Source: Megamerina dolium (taxonomy: Eukaryota; Arthropoda; Insecta; Diptera; Megamerinidae). From it: DNA of 64,000 bases. Under the pieces are notes generated by a model. The model was not told where the DNA came from. It saw only the letters and a program-made list of their open reading frames with translations, and made no database searches. Positions within the stretch are counted from its first letter, which is position 1, and each line of letters begins with the position of its first letter. The stretch covers positions 42,792,040 to 42,856,039 of the forward strand of contig OY978527.1 in NCBI GenBank assembly GCA_963854835.1. The letters are read 5' to 3'. The translations under genes and the position numbers were made by a program. Positions 49,414 through 61,561 of the stretch are shown here, piece by piece.

Positions 49414-51499
49414 TAGTAGTAACGACGCAATGATAATTACTAATAAATGCATAAACGAATAAACGATTTTCTAAGTATATTGCGGCATCGTAAACATGAG
49501 TGTTTGTACTCGTACGATACAGTAGTCAATCGTACTGGACTATAGTATGTAATACGCAAGTAGTTACATATATGCTTGGGTAAATAAGTGCTTCCAAATT
49601 AAAATAAAGAACACCATCATAACAAAGAAATATTTATGCTGCATTTCAAAAAACATCTTTCAATAAAAAACACACCCAAATTTTTAGGAACTTATTGACC
49701 TACCCTTAATTCTACATATATAAATGGAGAGATGTGAATATTATTCATTTAAAATCACATTTTATTGAATCTATGAAAATTTTATAAAAAAAAAATTCTT
49801 TTGATTTAATTCTGCCCTTTACCCACAAATGTGGATAGGTAGAATGAGAAAAAAATTAAAACAGCGATGAAACTAGTACGCAAAATCAAAAAAAAAAAGA
49901 AGGGAAAGCATTTTAATATGCAAGAGTTGTAACTATGCCTTACTTTAGTTCAATGATGCTTGACGTTGTGCCTTTATGAGTACAAAACTTTAAAATTATA
50001 ATGTATTTTATATGCAACAATTTTTGCCAGTATTTATTATTATTACTTTTGGATATTTTTGTTTTTTGGTTTTTTAGTTTTTACTTTTACTTTCACTAAA
50101 AGAAATCATTTTCTACATCATTTAACCATATATTGATGATATTATGATATTAAGTAGTATTGAATGTATAGTACAGCTATGGAATATGACTGAATAGAGC
50201 CAATTTGAAATTATGGGCTAAAATTGATTTTATATTTCAACCGCAATCATATAATGTTGAAAATAATTTTAGCATATCAAAAGATTTTAACATTGACCCA
50301 GTTGATTACACCAACAAATGGGGCTGACATAAAATTTGCACATAATTTTAATACTTAGTATATTTGTTTAAAGATTTGTGTTGAACATGCATATACGCTT
50401 TAAAAAAAAATATCTAAATACTCTACTTTAATTCAAAATGTTGTTGTACACTTCATTCAATTACCTTTGGAAAAGAGTTTATATTCTCACAAAATTAAAA
50501 TTCGGCCTTCTTAACTGACAAAGGCATTCCTCTTCGGTTAATACTCTCCCATATGTTGTGCTCTGCTTTTTCGTTGATGAGTATTTTGTTGTACTAGCAA
50601 TTGTGGCATCATTATGATTATGGATACATTGTAGTTCCATTACGAAGAAACCTAAAATTAAATGAAAACACCAACTTTAAAGTTATTTCTCTCCTTCTCA
50701 CTCATATGAATATGTAATAATAAAATTTTTATTTATATTTAAATTAAAATTTTATAACAATAATAATACACGCACATGTTTATTATAGCAAAAGTTTCAT
50801 AATTAAACTTTGTATTTTGTACGTGATGAATACGAATAAATAACGTACGTCTTATTATAAATATTATCTTCTTTCTAATAATAACACCATATTTTTAGTC
50901 ATATGTAGCATGACCATGTTTACAGACAAAAACCATTACGTGGCAGGCGAAATGCGTAATGTTGTATAAACTTTTAATTGATACACATTTTTAAATAATG
51001 GTTCTGAGCCAAAAGTTATCTGATAAAGAACCTCTTATTAATTGTGCTATTCATGATTACTTTAGCAGCTAATTTTCACTTGCTCTAAACTGGATTATTA
51101 TTTCTTCAGTGTCAGTTTCCAATTGTCAATGAACACTGAGTAAAAAAAAAGCATTTATTTTCCAATATAGTTTTGTAAATATAATTCCAAAAGAATTTGT
51201 TAATCATATTATAAAATTATGGCAAAAATTGTTGGTTGCATTCTGTTGAAAATGTTCTCTTCGTTAAAATGGTTTTATAAATTTATATAGAATATTGTGT
51301 GACCATACATATTAGACAATTAAGAAAAAAAAAAAATTTTTTAATATTTTCATACAACTTTCAATCACGTAAAGGAATTTTTAAAAGTTGAAATTAAAAG
51401 TTTTAATATTCCAAAAAAACAAAAAAATACAATAAGAGTTTTTTCGAAAGCAATTTTCACATTGTGGCCTACCATATTGTAGTTGATTTTATACACGTT
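49414..51499. other. AT-rich spacer
   Basis: No gene or known repeat recognised. Confidence 0.45.
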
Positions 51500-51825
51500 G
51501 GTAATACGTTTGCATCTGTAGATCGTGGGTGCAATTCCCGGCTGACGTATAACAAATTTAATATTGAAAAGATTTTTCTTTCGAACGGTACCCACCTTTC
51601 GGCAAGCATTTGGCAATTATTAAAACAGTATCGATTTGCCATGTAAAAGTTTCTAAAAAAACTCTGTGACAAAGCTCAGAAAAAGTGATGTCACAAGAGT
51701 TATGCCGTTCGGAACCGGCTAAAATAAATAAGTCCCTTCTAATACTGTCCATAATTTAACACGCACAACAGTACTGGAAGAGAAGCTCGGCCAAAGAGCC
51801 CTTCGAGGCTTATAAGTGCCATATA
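51500..51825 (+). mobile_element. tRNA-derived SINE, copy d (tail type 2)
   Basis: A decayed B-box (GTGGGTGCAATTCCC), the body block with TTTCTTTCGAACGGTACCCACC, and the type 2 tail (CTCGGCCAAAGAGCCC, GGCTTATAAGTGCCATATATTT). The 5' boundary is uncertain because the A-box region is degraded. Confidence 0.7.
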
Positions 51826-51999
51826 TTTATTATTTTTTTTTTATTCGTTTGCATTAGGAACAATTATGTTATCTTGAAAAAAAAGGAATTTCATAATTAG
51901 GAACTTAGAACTTCTAATCTTCACTTTGAACACACCCTTAACCAATCATCGAACTGTCAATATTAAAACACTCAACAAAAACAAGATTTTCATCAACAA

Positions 52000-52295
52000 A
52001 CAACCTTTACAAATAATTAAAATTTGCTATCAAAATTCCGAGTCAGTGAATGCAACTTCAATTGATTTCCAATCAATTTCATCGTAAAATCATCTTCAGT
52101 AATGAAACGCCTTTTTGGCTAAACGTTATTTCTTTTGTCAATTACATTAATGATATGTAATGGTGGACAAATCACGCAGCGGGTGTAACAGTCGAAATTC
52201 GGTGAACGTGTTATTTTGAGACATGAACCTGTCGATTTGCCGCCTAGATCATGTGATTTAACACATCTAGACGTTTCATGAAGCTACATTATATC
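52000..52295 (+). pseudogene. DD41D-type transposase remnant, 5' part
   Basis: The frame starts with LQIIKICYQNSESVNATSI (N-terminal helix-turn-helix start), jumps to FHRKIIFSNETPFWLN (first catalytic block with Asp changed to Asn), and after stops and another deletion reads KFGERVILRHEP and LPPRSCDLTHLDV, the third block. The block with the second aspartate is absent. The remnant is interrupted at 52295 by SINE copy e and continues at 52696. It is old and inactive. Confidence 0.6.
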
Positions 52296-52680
52296 ATGTG
52301 GGAGCTGCAGCTCAGTGCGTTGGCCTTCTGATCTGTAGGTCGTGGGTTCAATCCATAAGCATAAGCATAACAAAATTTCATATCGAAAAGATTTTTCTTT
52401 CGAACGGTACCCACCTGCCGGCAAGAATTGGCAATTCTTCCGGCAGTAACAATTTACCAAAAATGCTTCTTAAATAGAGTTCTATAATAAAACTAAGTTA
52501 AATTGATGCCACAACGGTTCTGCCATTCCGAACTGGCTAACATATGTAGGTCCCTTTTAATTCTGTCCAAATTTAACACGTACAACAGTATTCGAAGAAA
52601 AGCTCGGTGGTATCACAAAGGGCCTTTTTGGTCTAAGTGTGTCCTCTCAGAGAAAGGGCGGCCACGTAACCTAACCGAAC
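52296..52680 (+). mobile_element. tRNA-derived SINE, copy e, inserted in the transposase remnant
   Basis: Well-preserved copy: A-box-like GCAGCTCAGTGCG, B-box GTGGGTTCAATCC, the body block and a complete type 1 tail (GTGGTATCACAAAGGGCC, CTCTCAGAGAAAGGGCGG, ACGTAACCTAACC). Flanking CTACATTATATC (52284-52295) and CTACATTACATC (52681-52692) form a 12-bp target duplication with one mismatch. It is larger than copy b because the tail is longer and it has internal additions. Confidence 0.8.
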
Positions 52681-52695
52681 CTACATTACATCTTT

Positions 52696-52880
52696 AATCT
52701 ATGCCAAAAGCTGGCGTCGTTAGCAGAGCTCAAATCCAATATAGAACGAGAGATAACGACCATTTCCATCGAAATGTGTGACCGAGTCATTGAAAATTGG
52801 TTTCAAAAGATTGATAACTGCAAACGAGTCCGTGGTGAGCATATGAACGAAGTCGAATATCATGTTTTGAATGTATGATA
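52696..52880 (+). pseudogene. DD41D-type transposase remnant, 3' part
   Basis: Continuation of the gene broken at 52295: KLASLAELKSNIEREITT then IEMCDRVIENWFQKIDNC and GEHMNEVEYHV fit the C-terminal helices of the family. Its position directly after the SINE duplication shows that the two parts were once contiguous. Confidence 0.6.
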
Positions 52881-55448
52881 CTTCAAACCAAGAAAAATAT
52901 TTGCGAAATATGGCAAATGGTTTGCACGTTATAAAAGGTTTTTCCTTATTACCATTTGTATAATGGGTATAAAACCGATGTACGAACAGCAGCATAGAAT
53001 TGACTTATTATAAACAGTATGTTGAATTTTATAAGTACAGTCATGCCCATATACGTACATATATTTCCATAGAGACTTGTATAATACAAAATGAAACAAA
53101 ATAATAATAAAACTACAAATACTTATTCTGCATGAGTACCACAAAAATAGGATAAAATATTTCATCGCTCATAAGTAACCCCAAAGAAATAAAAGAAGAC
53201 AAAGACAAAAAAAACAAGAATGAAATGGCAATCGCCACCATTTTATTTTAATGCATTCTATTAAAATATTTATAATAAAATCTATAAAAGCTCTCAGAAA
53301 TCCCAGCACAAGCATATGTGAATCTATGAAATAAATATTTGTGTAAAAGTATTTTAAGTACAAATTTACAACGACAAAACGAACATAAATACTAACACTT
53401 ATCTCTTGAGACATGCTTTTACAAGTTCTATTTCACACACAAAAACAAAAAACTTCGCTAACAACAAAATAAAGCTAATAAAATTTGGTGTAAGCATTTC
53501 CCTTGGCTCATACAAGAAGAGCATAAGTGCATAGATACGCAAACGTATATACATATATTTTTTTAACAACCTACTGTTGAGCTTCTGATATATAGTAATT
53601 TTTGAGCGTTGTTTATTTTTTTTTATTTTTTTCAATTTGCTTTACATTTTTATTCACAAGCTACTTAAATAAATACAATATATATAAATTGTATTATAAG
53701 TCGCCAGTAGAAATTGTTAGAGAGTGAGAAAGTGAATATAATATTCTTATTTACACAAAAATAGATGGCATATGGTAATGAAATTGTAAATGCTCCTAAC
53801 TAAGTCAACCTTATGAAACAACCTGTATATAGTTGTCACTTATAACATAGGCTCCAAACAGACTTCTGGTCGACCTTTTGTATGTAGAGCAAAAACTTCG
53901 AATAAAGTATACTAACCATAGTATAATTTTCCAAAAATTATTTCATATTACTCTCACCCTCACCGCAATGACCTAAATGTAAATGACCAATTAATTATAA
54001 ATAAATTAAATTAATATATTTATGATAACCTTCGCAACTACATATACTGATAAAATTAATTGCATAATGTATAATGAAAATTTAATTAAAATTGATATAA
54101 ACGATTTTATCTGCAACATACTTTCAATATGTATGTGTAGATACTTTGTTTCCTGAAAAAAAGTCATACCAAATAAGCTTTAAGCCTATATAGACTCATT
54201 CAACTAACTAACCAAACAATATCATTATCATAATCATTGATCTTATCATCATCATCATCATCACCATCGTTATCACCTTTATTGTTGGCATAAAATTTTA
54301 TTGCTAAACCATAAAATATTCAACCAAATCGCTCGACATCAGCAATACAATACTAGGTATTAAATGAAAATCAGACACTAATCTGCTATAAGCATTTACC
54401 AAATAAAATTTCAATACTTATACATTTGTATATACATATGTATATAGAGGTATTTTTGCAAGCGTGTATGCTGAGTTTATGCTCACAAACCACAAATACG
54501 TGAAGTGAAAACTTTAACAAATCGTCACAGTTCATTAAAATGAAAACACATAAAATTTGTGTATATCCTACGGCATCTAAATGTAAATGGAGATAGACAA
54601 TTACAATTACCATCACAGGCTTAACCAATACCACAGTTATTAAAATGGGAAGCCAAAATCAGAGCATAACAGAAAAAAACCGACAATAATGTCAATAAAT
54701 ATGCGTGCGTACACGCAACAAGGTATAAAATGGTGTAGGCACGATTCGGTGGGAATACACTGCGAATATGAATGTACATATGTAGATGTTTTTTTTTTTT
54801 TTTTTTTTTTTAGCTTATTTTTTTTTATTGAATCTTTCTTATACAAGAAACTAACAATAAGTATTAAAATCTTACAAACTAAATAAAACTATGTGATATC
54901 CCCTACGTTCCATCACAATTTGGTGAGTCGCGAGATGTAGCAATTTTACAGCATATTCAGTGTGTCTTTTCTTTTTAATCGACGATGCCCCTTGCTCAGC
55001 AACAATTGCCTAGCAAGGGGATTCGGATGATTGTGTAATTTTTGAATGTAGCTTCTGCAGGACATTGCAACTGTAGATGTGAGTGAAAAATTAATTTGCT
55101 GATTTTTACTTTAAATTAAAGGACGACTCCAAAAAATAAACACATGCGCATATGTACATTAGATGACTTATTTGCTTCATACATTTCAGATCCTCCCTCC
55201 GGCAGCTGAATATGAAAATAGGATACTAAAAAAAATTTAATAAAGAAAAGTTTTTTAAAAAGAGCTTTTCTTTAAACAAACAAATTCACAAAAAAATTAA
55301 AATGAGTTTTAAAATAAAAAAAGTTAAAAAATATAAAATTGTTCTCAAAAATAGAAAATAAAAACTTTAATGCCAATTGTAATCGGACAATTAATTTGCA
55401 AATCCGTCCGAATACTTTCACTTCATATAAATATCCATTGTCTCGCAA
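52881..55448. other. AT-rich spacer
   Basis: No gene recognised. Contains (ATC)n at about 54245-54270, a 23-T run at 54789-54811, and a small stem (CCCCTTGCT at 54988-54996 with AGCAAGGGG at 55012-55020). Confidence 0.5.
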
Positions 55449-55576
55449 ATGTTAAAGAAAAGCATGGAGGGGGGGGGGGCCAATGTAATTACACTTTATT
55501 AAACAGTTTAATTACATTTTGTTAAACGGTGTAATTGCACTTTGTTTGAAAAGGCACCCATGCTTTTCTTTAACAT
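55449..55576. repeat. Foldback with three 23-bp tandem repeats and a G11 run
   Basis: Perfect 19-bp inverted arms lie at 55449-55467 and 55558-55576 (ATGTTAAAGAAAAGCATGG and its complement). Inside are a run of 11 G at 55469-55479 and three tandem units of 23 bp at 55485-55507, 55508-55530 and 55531-55553, each of the form NTAATTACACTTTRTTAAAC. I do not recognise it; it may be a tiny foldback transposon or a structured locus. Confidence 0.75.
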
Positions 55577-56148
55577 CTTCGTTTAAGATGAATAATTAAA
55601 TTTGGCGTATAAAAGTTGTGAACAATATATTTACACTGTATTTGTTTCATATTTGCAATAAATACAGTTTTTACATCACGTTTATAAATTATTTTCATAT
55701 GATGATTTTATTGATGTAACGGAAATGGGATTTTCCAAAAATTCGAATTCTTTTATACCAGTCAACGGCTCCAACACAGGCCAGGTATGTGAAGAGGGAT
55801 CGTCCCATAAGTTAATAAGTAGAAAAATATAATTAATTTTTTATTTATGAGGAAAAGGAAGGAATAACATGTATGAATTGTAAAAAATGGCATTTTATTA
55901 TATTAAATTTATGGAAAATTTTCACTTTATTATATTAAATAGGTTCGGACAAATTGGACTCTTAAAGTGAAAAATCGTTTTTTTTTTTTTTATTTATTTA
56001 AAACATAAACGAAACAGTCAATCTGTTTCTTTGTTAGTTTTTCGTTGAACCATGTTATAAAATGTAAGGCCCTTTCGGTAGTATCATTCACAACAATAGT
56101 TTTCCAAAATTTCCAAAGAATGCTTATAATCTACTCGTATAATGCACG
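55577..56148. other. AT-rich spacer
   Basis: Nothing recognised except T-runs near 55979-55992. Confidence 0.45.
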
Positions 56149-56243
56149 TTAAGGTCCCTTCTAATACTGTCCAAATTTAAGACGCACAACAGTAATGGAA
56201 GAGAAGCTCGGTCAATGAGCCCTTTGGAGCTTTAAGTGCCACA
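56149..56243 (+). mobile_element. SINE fragment, copy f (tail type 2 only)
   Basis: Only the 3' part remains: GGTCCCTTCTAATACTGTCC, ACGCACAACAGTAATGGAAG and a type 2 tail (CTCGGTCAATGAGCCC, GCTTTAAGTGCCACATA) ending in a T-run. The 5' truncation is expected of LINE-mediated copying. Confidence 0.65.
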
Positions 56244-59200
56244 TATTTTTTTTTTTTTAGATTTATATACTATTTTTATATACAAAGTATTTCTATCGTG
56301 GCAATCAAAGTGTTAAAGCAAGCACATTTTTAATTTTAATTTATCAATGACTTTATTATCGATCTTTCTCTGTATGATCGCTATAATTATAATTTCCTGT
56401 TTTGCAGCAATAAAATTATTCAACAAGACCTCATAACAAGTTTCAGTTTCTGTATGTAGGCGAACAATTTAAAATAGTGCAATTTTTGTAAATGAAAACA
56501 CAGAATTTACGAAATTTGTAAAATATCGAAATCGCTAACTGCTATTGCTTACAACCAAAACCACATACATGAATTTACACAAACAGCTGGCAACTCATGA
56601 GTATATATAAAACCAAACCATACATTTTTTCGTTTTTCAGCTACGTCATATTTAGATCACTTTTTTTTTGCTTTCCAAATTATGAGATTCTTTTTCGCTT
56701 TAAACGCATCGCATTGGCATACATATGTACATATACATACATATATAAATATAACTACATACATCAATAATATATAACAACTTCAATATAAGGATTATAG
56801 TACATACATAAACATCAATGGAAGTGCTTGGTCACTTAAATTTTTATGGTGACAATATCAGCTGTTACATTATAATCTCAATATGTTAAATAACAACAAC
56901 AACAACATTTTTTTTTTGTTTTCGCTTCGTTGCTCTTCTGCACTTGTAACATTAACTGACAAAATGTCAATTGCTCTGACAGGATATTCGTCCAACAATA
57001 CCGATGACAAAACCCAAAACAATACCAATAACAACAATAATAGCATCAACAATCATAAAACCAAAACCCCCCTTGAAAACCTCAAAGCTGTATGTATGAA
57101 TGGATGGATATTGAATCCAATGATATTGTTGGTTGATAGCTAACATGCACATATTGAAGTATTGTAGATAGTGTTGTAGATATTCGCTATATATATTTTT
57201 TTGCGGTACTGAGTATTTCTTATAGTCGTTACTCTTACAGGAGTACTAAAGTGGATGTCGAGTACTTTGGCAAGTATTTTCTCATCGTTTGCATCCCTAT
57301 TCACGTTGGGGAAAAGTTGGATTTATATATTTTTTTATTTTGATTTTGTTTAGTGTTTTCCATTTCCTTTCAATTTGATTACCTTTGATTTGATTTCAAA
57401 ATGCTTTCAAATCTGTTAAAAGTTACAGTTGTCAAATATCCAAAATTATAAAATCTATCGAGTACTTAAATTCTATTTGCCACATCAGTGATCTCCAATT
57501 TATCCTCTAAATTTTTTCATATTTATAATTGAAAGTCAAATTGAAAATATTCGCATTCTCAAACTCTAAATTAGTGAGCAATTAATACTGAAACCTATGG
57601 ATGATATCATATTGAGTAAATTTTTCACCTGAAGGCACCACAGAAAGGTCGCGGTCATAACCTCTCTACAATCTCTTCAATATTTTTTCGCAACAATATG
57701 TTTCTCTTTTATTTTTAATGATTACTGTTATCCGAACAGCACTAAGCACTGTTAATGGGTTTGTCGTGGTTTGTATTGTAACATGATATTGAGAGTTTTA
57801 CCTATGTATGTTTTAAAAAGTACCGATGTACATCATTTTCATTTACAGAGGTTTTTTTTTTGTAATCTTTAATGAAAACAAGCGTAACAATGTTAATATT
57901 TTCAAAAAATGTATATTTAAGGATACATTTAGAAACATGTTTTTAATGTGGTGAATATCAAAATCGTAAACCTAATTAAAATAGATCTAAATATTTATTG
58001 TGACATTAATTATGTATGAAAGGCTTTTCATACACATAAATATGTATGAAAGAGTAAAACTTTTTGACCGATGAAAAACCATCAAAATCATATGGGGAAC
58101 AAAAAATTGTTGGTTGTAACAAAATCAATAACCGCAATACCAACACTATATAATTTGCATATATTTTCAATAATTTTATGCAATTTTATCAACTCAAGCA
58201 CACACGTAAAAATATGGGAATTTTTATTCGAACAACGATAACATAAATTTTCATAGAGTGTATGGAAGAACGATTTTGTGGCCTTTAGATTCGATGGAAA
58301 TGCTTAATGGATACTATACTGCTGATTGGTCCATGACGCTACATACTCGTAAAATGGTGGAGACATATGTTGGGATTGTGTAAACCAATTAAATTACGAG
58401 TGTCACCTCTACAAGATAAGCATATCTATTTAACAGCAGCAAGGCAATACATCCTCAACTTGAATTATGTATATAGAGCCATATTAAAAATCAACAGTTG
58501 CCAAAATCATTTTTTAGCGAAATGTCGATAGAGTACCTTTATGTTCACTTAAAACATCATTATGCATTTCTTAGTTATTCAATACAGTCATACGAACTTA
58601 AATTAGAATTATTCGCCCTCAAATAAATTATTAACCTTCTTGGAATAAAAACACATACATATTATGTACAACAAATAGGTAGCTTATAAGTTCTTGCACA
58701 ATTAAATTTAACACTCACTCATGTAATTCAATCATTTTCGACATCATTCAATTTCACACGCGCTTTTCTAAGAAATTCGACCGCAAAATTTAATATTTTA
58801 ATCACCTAAAGGGACAAGTGTTTGTGAATAATAAACAAAGCTGCTCATATAGATACCAGAGTATGTGTGCATGCGTGTGTGTAATAATGAATTTGTTAAT
58901 TTTCTACTTTACTTGAGGTATACGTATATATCCATCCGTTCAATCAGCTATCCATCTATTCATACAAGAAATACATGCTAGTATATTTGAAGAAGATTTT
59001 CTTGTATATACACATACATAACATACATATCATACTACATACATACATGCATTCCTTCATTGTGTATTACTTAATATGATCAGAGCATATTTATAGGCGA
59101 TAACAAGAAGGCTAATGTTGTTATGGTTACTAATGCTATTGTTGCTGCTCCAACTACTACTACCGAATGCTATTGCTGATTCTATTGCTTTAGTCATTTT

Positions 59201-60458
59201 ACTATTTATTGTGGTATAACTTGTAATATATACATACTTGCATAGACACACATGTACGTATGTAGTTGGTATGTGTGAGATAGTACCTTGTGTGTATATA
59301 TGGACCATTGACCTATTCACACATTTGTCCGTCTAACCGTAGTATTGCCCATAAAAATGGATAATTGCTTTCTTTGCAATTTTGTCATGTGAAAAATTGT
59401 CTTCAAAAATTTAATCAAGACCATTGTTATTGGTTGAGTGCACTTTTGGGCTATATTCATTGTTGCTCTTGCTGCTGCTGCTTCTTTCATATCATACATA
59501 TGTACATATTCTTACAAGATATCTTTCTCTTTAATTTAGTATCGTATATAAAGATGTCTTTACATTTTTGTTTTATTCTTAGACATTCACTCTGCCATGC
59601 AAAAATACTCGTTTCAATATTTTAAAAGAGTCTTATATTGTTATTGAGTTTATTTTCTTTTGTATATATGTACATATTTGCTAGACATATATGTGTGTTT
59701 GTTGCTCTGGTAAATGGTCATTTAAAAAGTCATAAAATGTCTTCATTAAGTGTAAATTTTCAAAGCTTAAAGGGTTATATGGAATGTATGTTATTTATTT
59801 TGAAATTTACAATGAATTTCAATAATTTAAATGAATATATGGTTACATATACGTTAGCAATCATTTACTTGAATGTAATTTAATTTAAAACCATCCAAGT
59901 CTTTTCTTCGTCTAGTTCTTAATTAAGAAAGGTCATTCAATAAAATATGATATTTATATGTATACACACACACACACATACTCGTATACATAAAGTATTT
60001 CATCAATTACATCTTAATGAGTTTATCGTTATCGTAATGAATTTGCGCAAATGCACTCAAATTTAAATCTGAAAATTTAGTGGAATGAGTAAATAATGTA
60101 CATAATTGAATATGTTAATCTTTGAAATTTTTTAAATAATATTAATACATATTGCACAATAGACATTACACAATTCAATGTCAATAATAAATTGTCTTTA
60201 TAAATAAGAATATACAAAATTTACCCTTTTTAAAGCCATTAATTTTGTAAAAGAAAGATGTACAACACTTTGTTTAAAATTATTTTTCCATCTTTATTAT
60301 TATTATTATTATTGTTGTTGTTGGGTATACATTGTGATAATGAAATTTACAGTGCCTCGAATAAAGCTTCCAGTTCTTCTGTTCGTTCCATTACTGTTTT
60401 TCTAAATCTCTTTAGAAAAGGCATATGGTTGGTCCCTGAAAGGAAGGAAAAATATTGG
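56244..60458. other. AT-rich spacer
   Basis: More than 4 kb without a recognised gene. Simple repeats include (AAC)n near 56892-56910, (CA)n at 59963-59979 and TAT/TTG triplets at 60293-60323. Confidence 0.5.
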
Positions 60459-60712
60459 TTAAGGGGGAATGTACACCTAGGAGCGCCGAAAAAAGGCTAT
60501 TTTCATGAATTTTTTGTAGAAAACCTATACGCATTATTGGCTTTCCAGAACATGTCAATATTTTTTTTTTTATTTTATTTACAATATTAGTTAAGTACAC
60601 AAGTCATCTTTCAACTGTCGCAAAAGTGAAGTCCTTCGCGGTGACCACTCTCATTTTATCTGTAATCACCAGAATGACAAAAATGAAAAAGATTAATAAA
60701 ATTTAAACTATA

Positions 60713-60877
60713 ATCTAGTCTTTGTCGTAGGGGTTTTTTAAAATAATTTTTTTTTTTTACGAATTGGCGAGTGTTGAAACTGAAAGTAGCAATTTTGAGA
60801 CCAAAAATCGTTCTTATTTTGTCGATAAAACAAAATCTAGGCTTCTAAAAACAAAACCCCTACGACAGAGACTAGAT
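60713..60877. repeat. Internal 25-bp inverted repeat of the TTAA element
   Basis: Arms at 60713-60737 and 60853-60877 share CTAGTCT, GTCGTAGGGGTTTT and differ at one base. The right arm lies inside the open frame. Confidence 0.8.
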
Positions 60878-61072
60878 AATTATGTATTAAATGAACAACA
60901 AGTTGATCGGTACAGTGATTTCCGAGTTATCGTGGTCAACGATTTGGAAAACATGATTTCGAGAAAAACGCGATTGAAAGTTGAGTACAAGGTAAATATC
61001 AAGCAAGACGCTTACGCAGAGGTGTGCACTGTATTTTTATTTCTTCGAATTTTTACTTCAAATTTTAACTAG
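60764..61072 (+). CDS. Unidentified ORF inside the TTAA element
   Basis: An open frame of about 100 codons; the first clear in-frame ATG is internal and the track start at 60764 reads through from upstream. Protein-like parts are ASVETESSNFETKNRSYFVD, LKTKPLRQRLDNYVLN, QQVDRYSDFRVIVVNDLEN and TRLKVEYKVNIKQDAYAEV; the end becomes hydrophobic and AT-driven. Composition is charged and balanced, unlike surrounding random frames. I do not recognise a domain. It could be part of the element's lost transposase, a captured host exon or chance. Confidence 0.3.
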   Translation: MASVETESSNFETKNRSYFVDKTKSRLLKTKPLRQRLDNYVLNEQQVDRYSDFRVIVVNDLENMISRKTRLKVEYKVNIKQDAYAEVCTVFLFLRIFTSNFN

Positions 61073-61157
61073 ACACTTCTAAGATATCAAGCGTAAAGAA
61101 AACACAAAGAAAAAAAATCAATTTGTTTGACCTTTCTAGGTGTATATTCCCCCTTAA

Positions 61158-61561
61158 ATTAAATAAATATTAACAGTTTGTTTATATACCTTATTGTACT
61201 TTCTGTCGTACTTACCATATGGCCATATGTAGTTATCAAACAACATTCACAAAATTGTACCAACCCGATGAAGCTATAGCACCAAACTTTTCTTCCAACC
61301 AGGGTCCTTCTGTAAACCTTATATTTACTGCTTTACGTATTCCTGTTAAAAGTGCTTTGAAATTTATGTACAGTTGATCCGATTTGCCCATTCCGATATA
61401 ATTGCCTGGCTATCAGTCTCTTCACTCAAAAGAACGTTGTAATTATCTTTAAAAATAATTCGAATAGATAAATATAATCTATGTCATAATATTACATAGT
61501 ACCATCTGGATGAAAAACAGCATTAATTTGATCAATATTGATCCTCTAAATCCATGCAATT
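61158..61561. other. Spacer with a weak protein-like stretch on the minus strand
   Basis: On the minus strand at about 61380-61470 a frame reads FKDNYNVLLSEETDSQAI then SEWANRIN before stopping. It is too short to identify. Confidence 0.2.

Larger units (their letters stand above)
60459..61157. mobile_element. Unclassified element with TTAA flanks and 18-bp inverted ends
   Basis: The ends GGGGGAATGTACACCTAG (60463-60480) and its inverse with one mismatch (61136-61153) lie directly next to TTAA at 60459-60462 and 61154-61157. TTAA duplication is the hallmark of piggyBac and some Sola elements, though the terminal sequence does not look like the standard piggyBac end. The interior holds an inverted repeat (60713-60737 with 60853-60877) and the open frame listed separately. 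It is about 691 bp and probably non-autonomous. Confidence 0.6.

Noticed and set aside
60865..60890. Resemblance of AATTATGTATTAA in the TTAA element to the mariner ends at 41.8 kb
   Set aside because: Only 13 AT-rich bases match, which is expected by chance in this composition.
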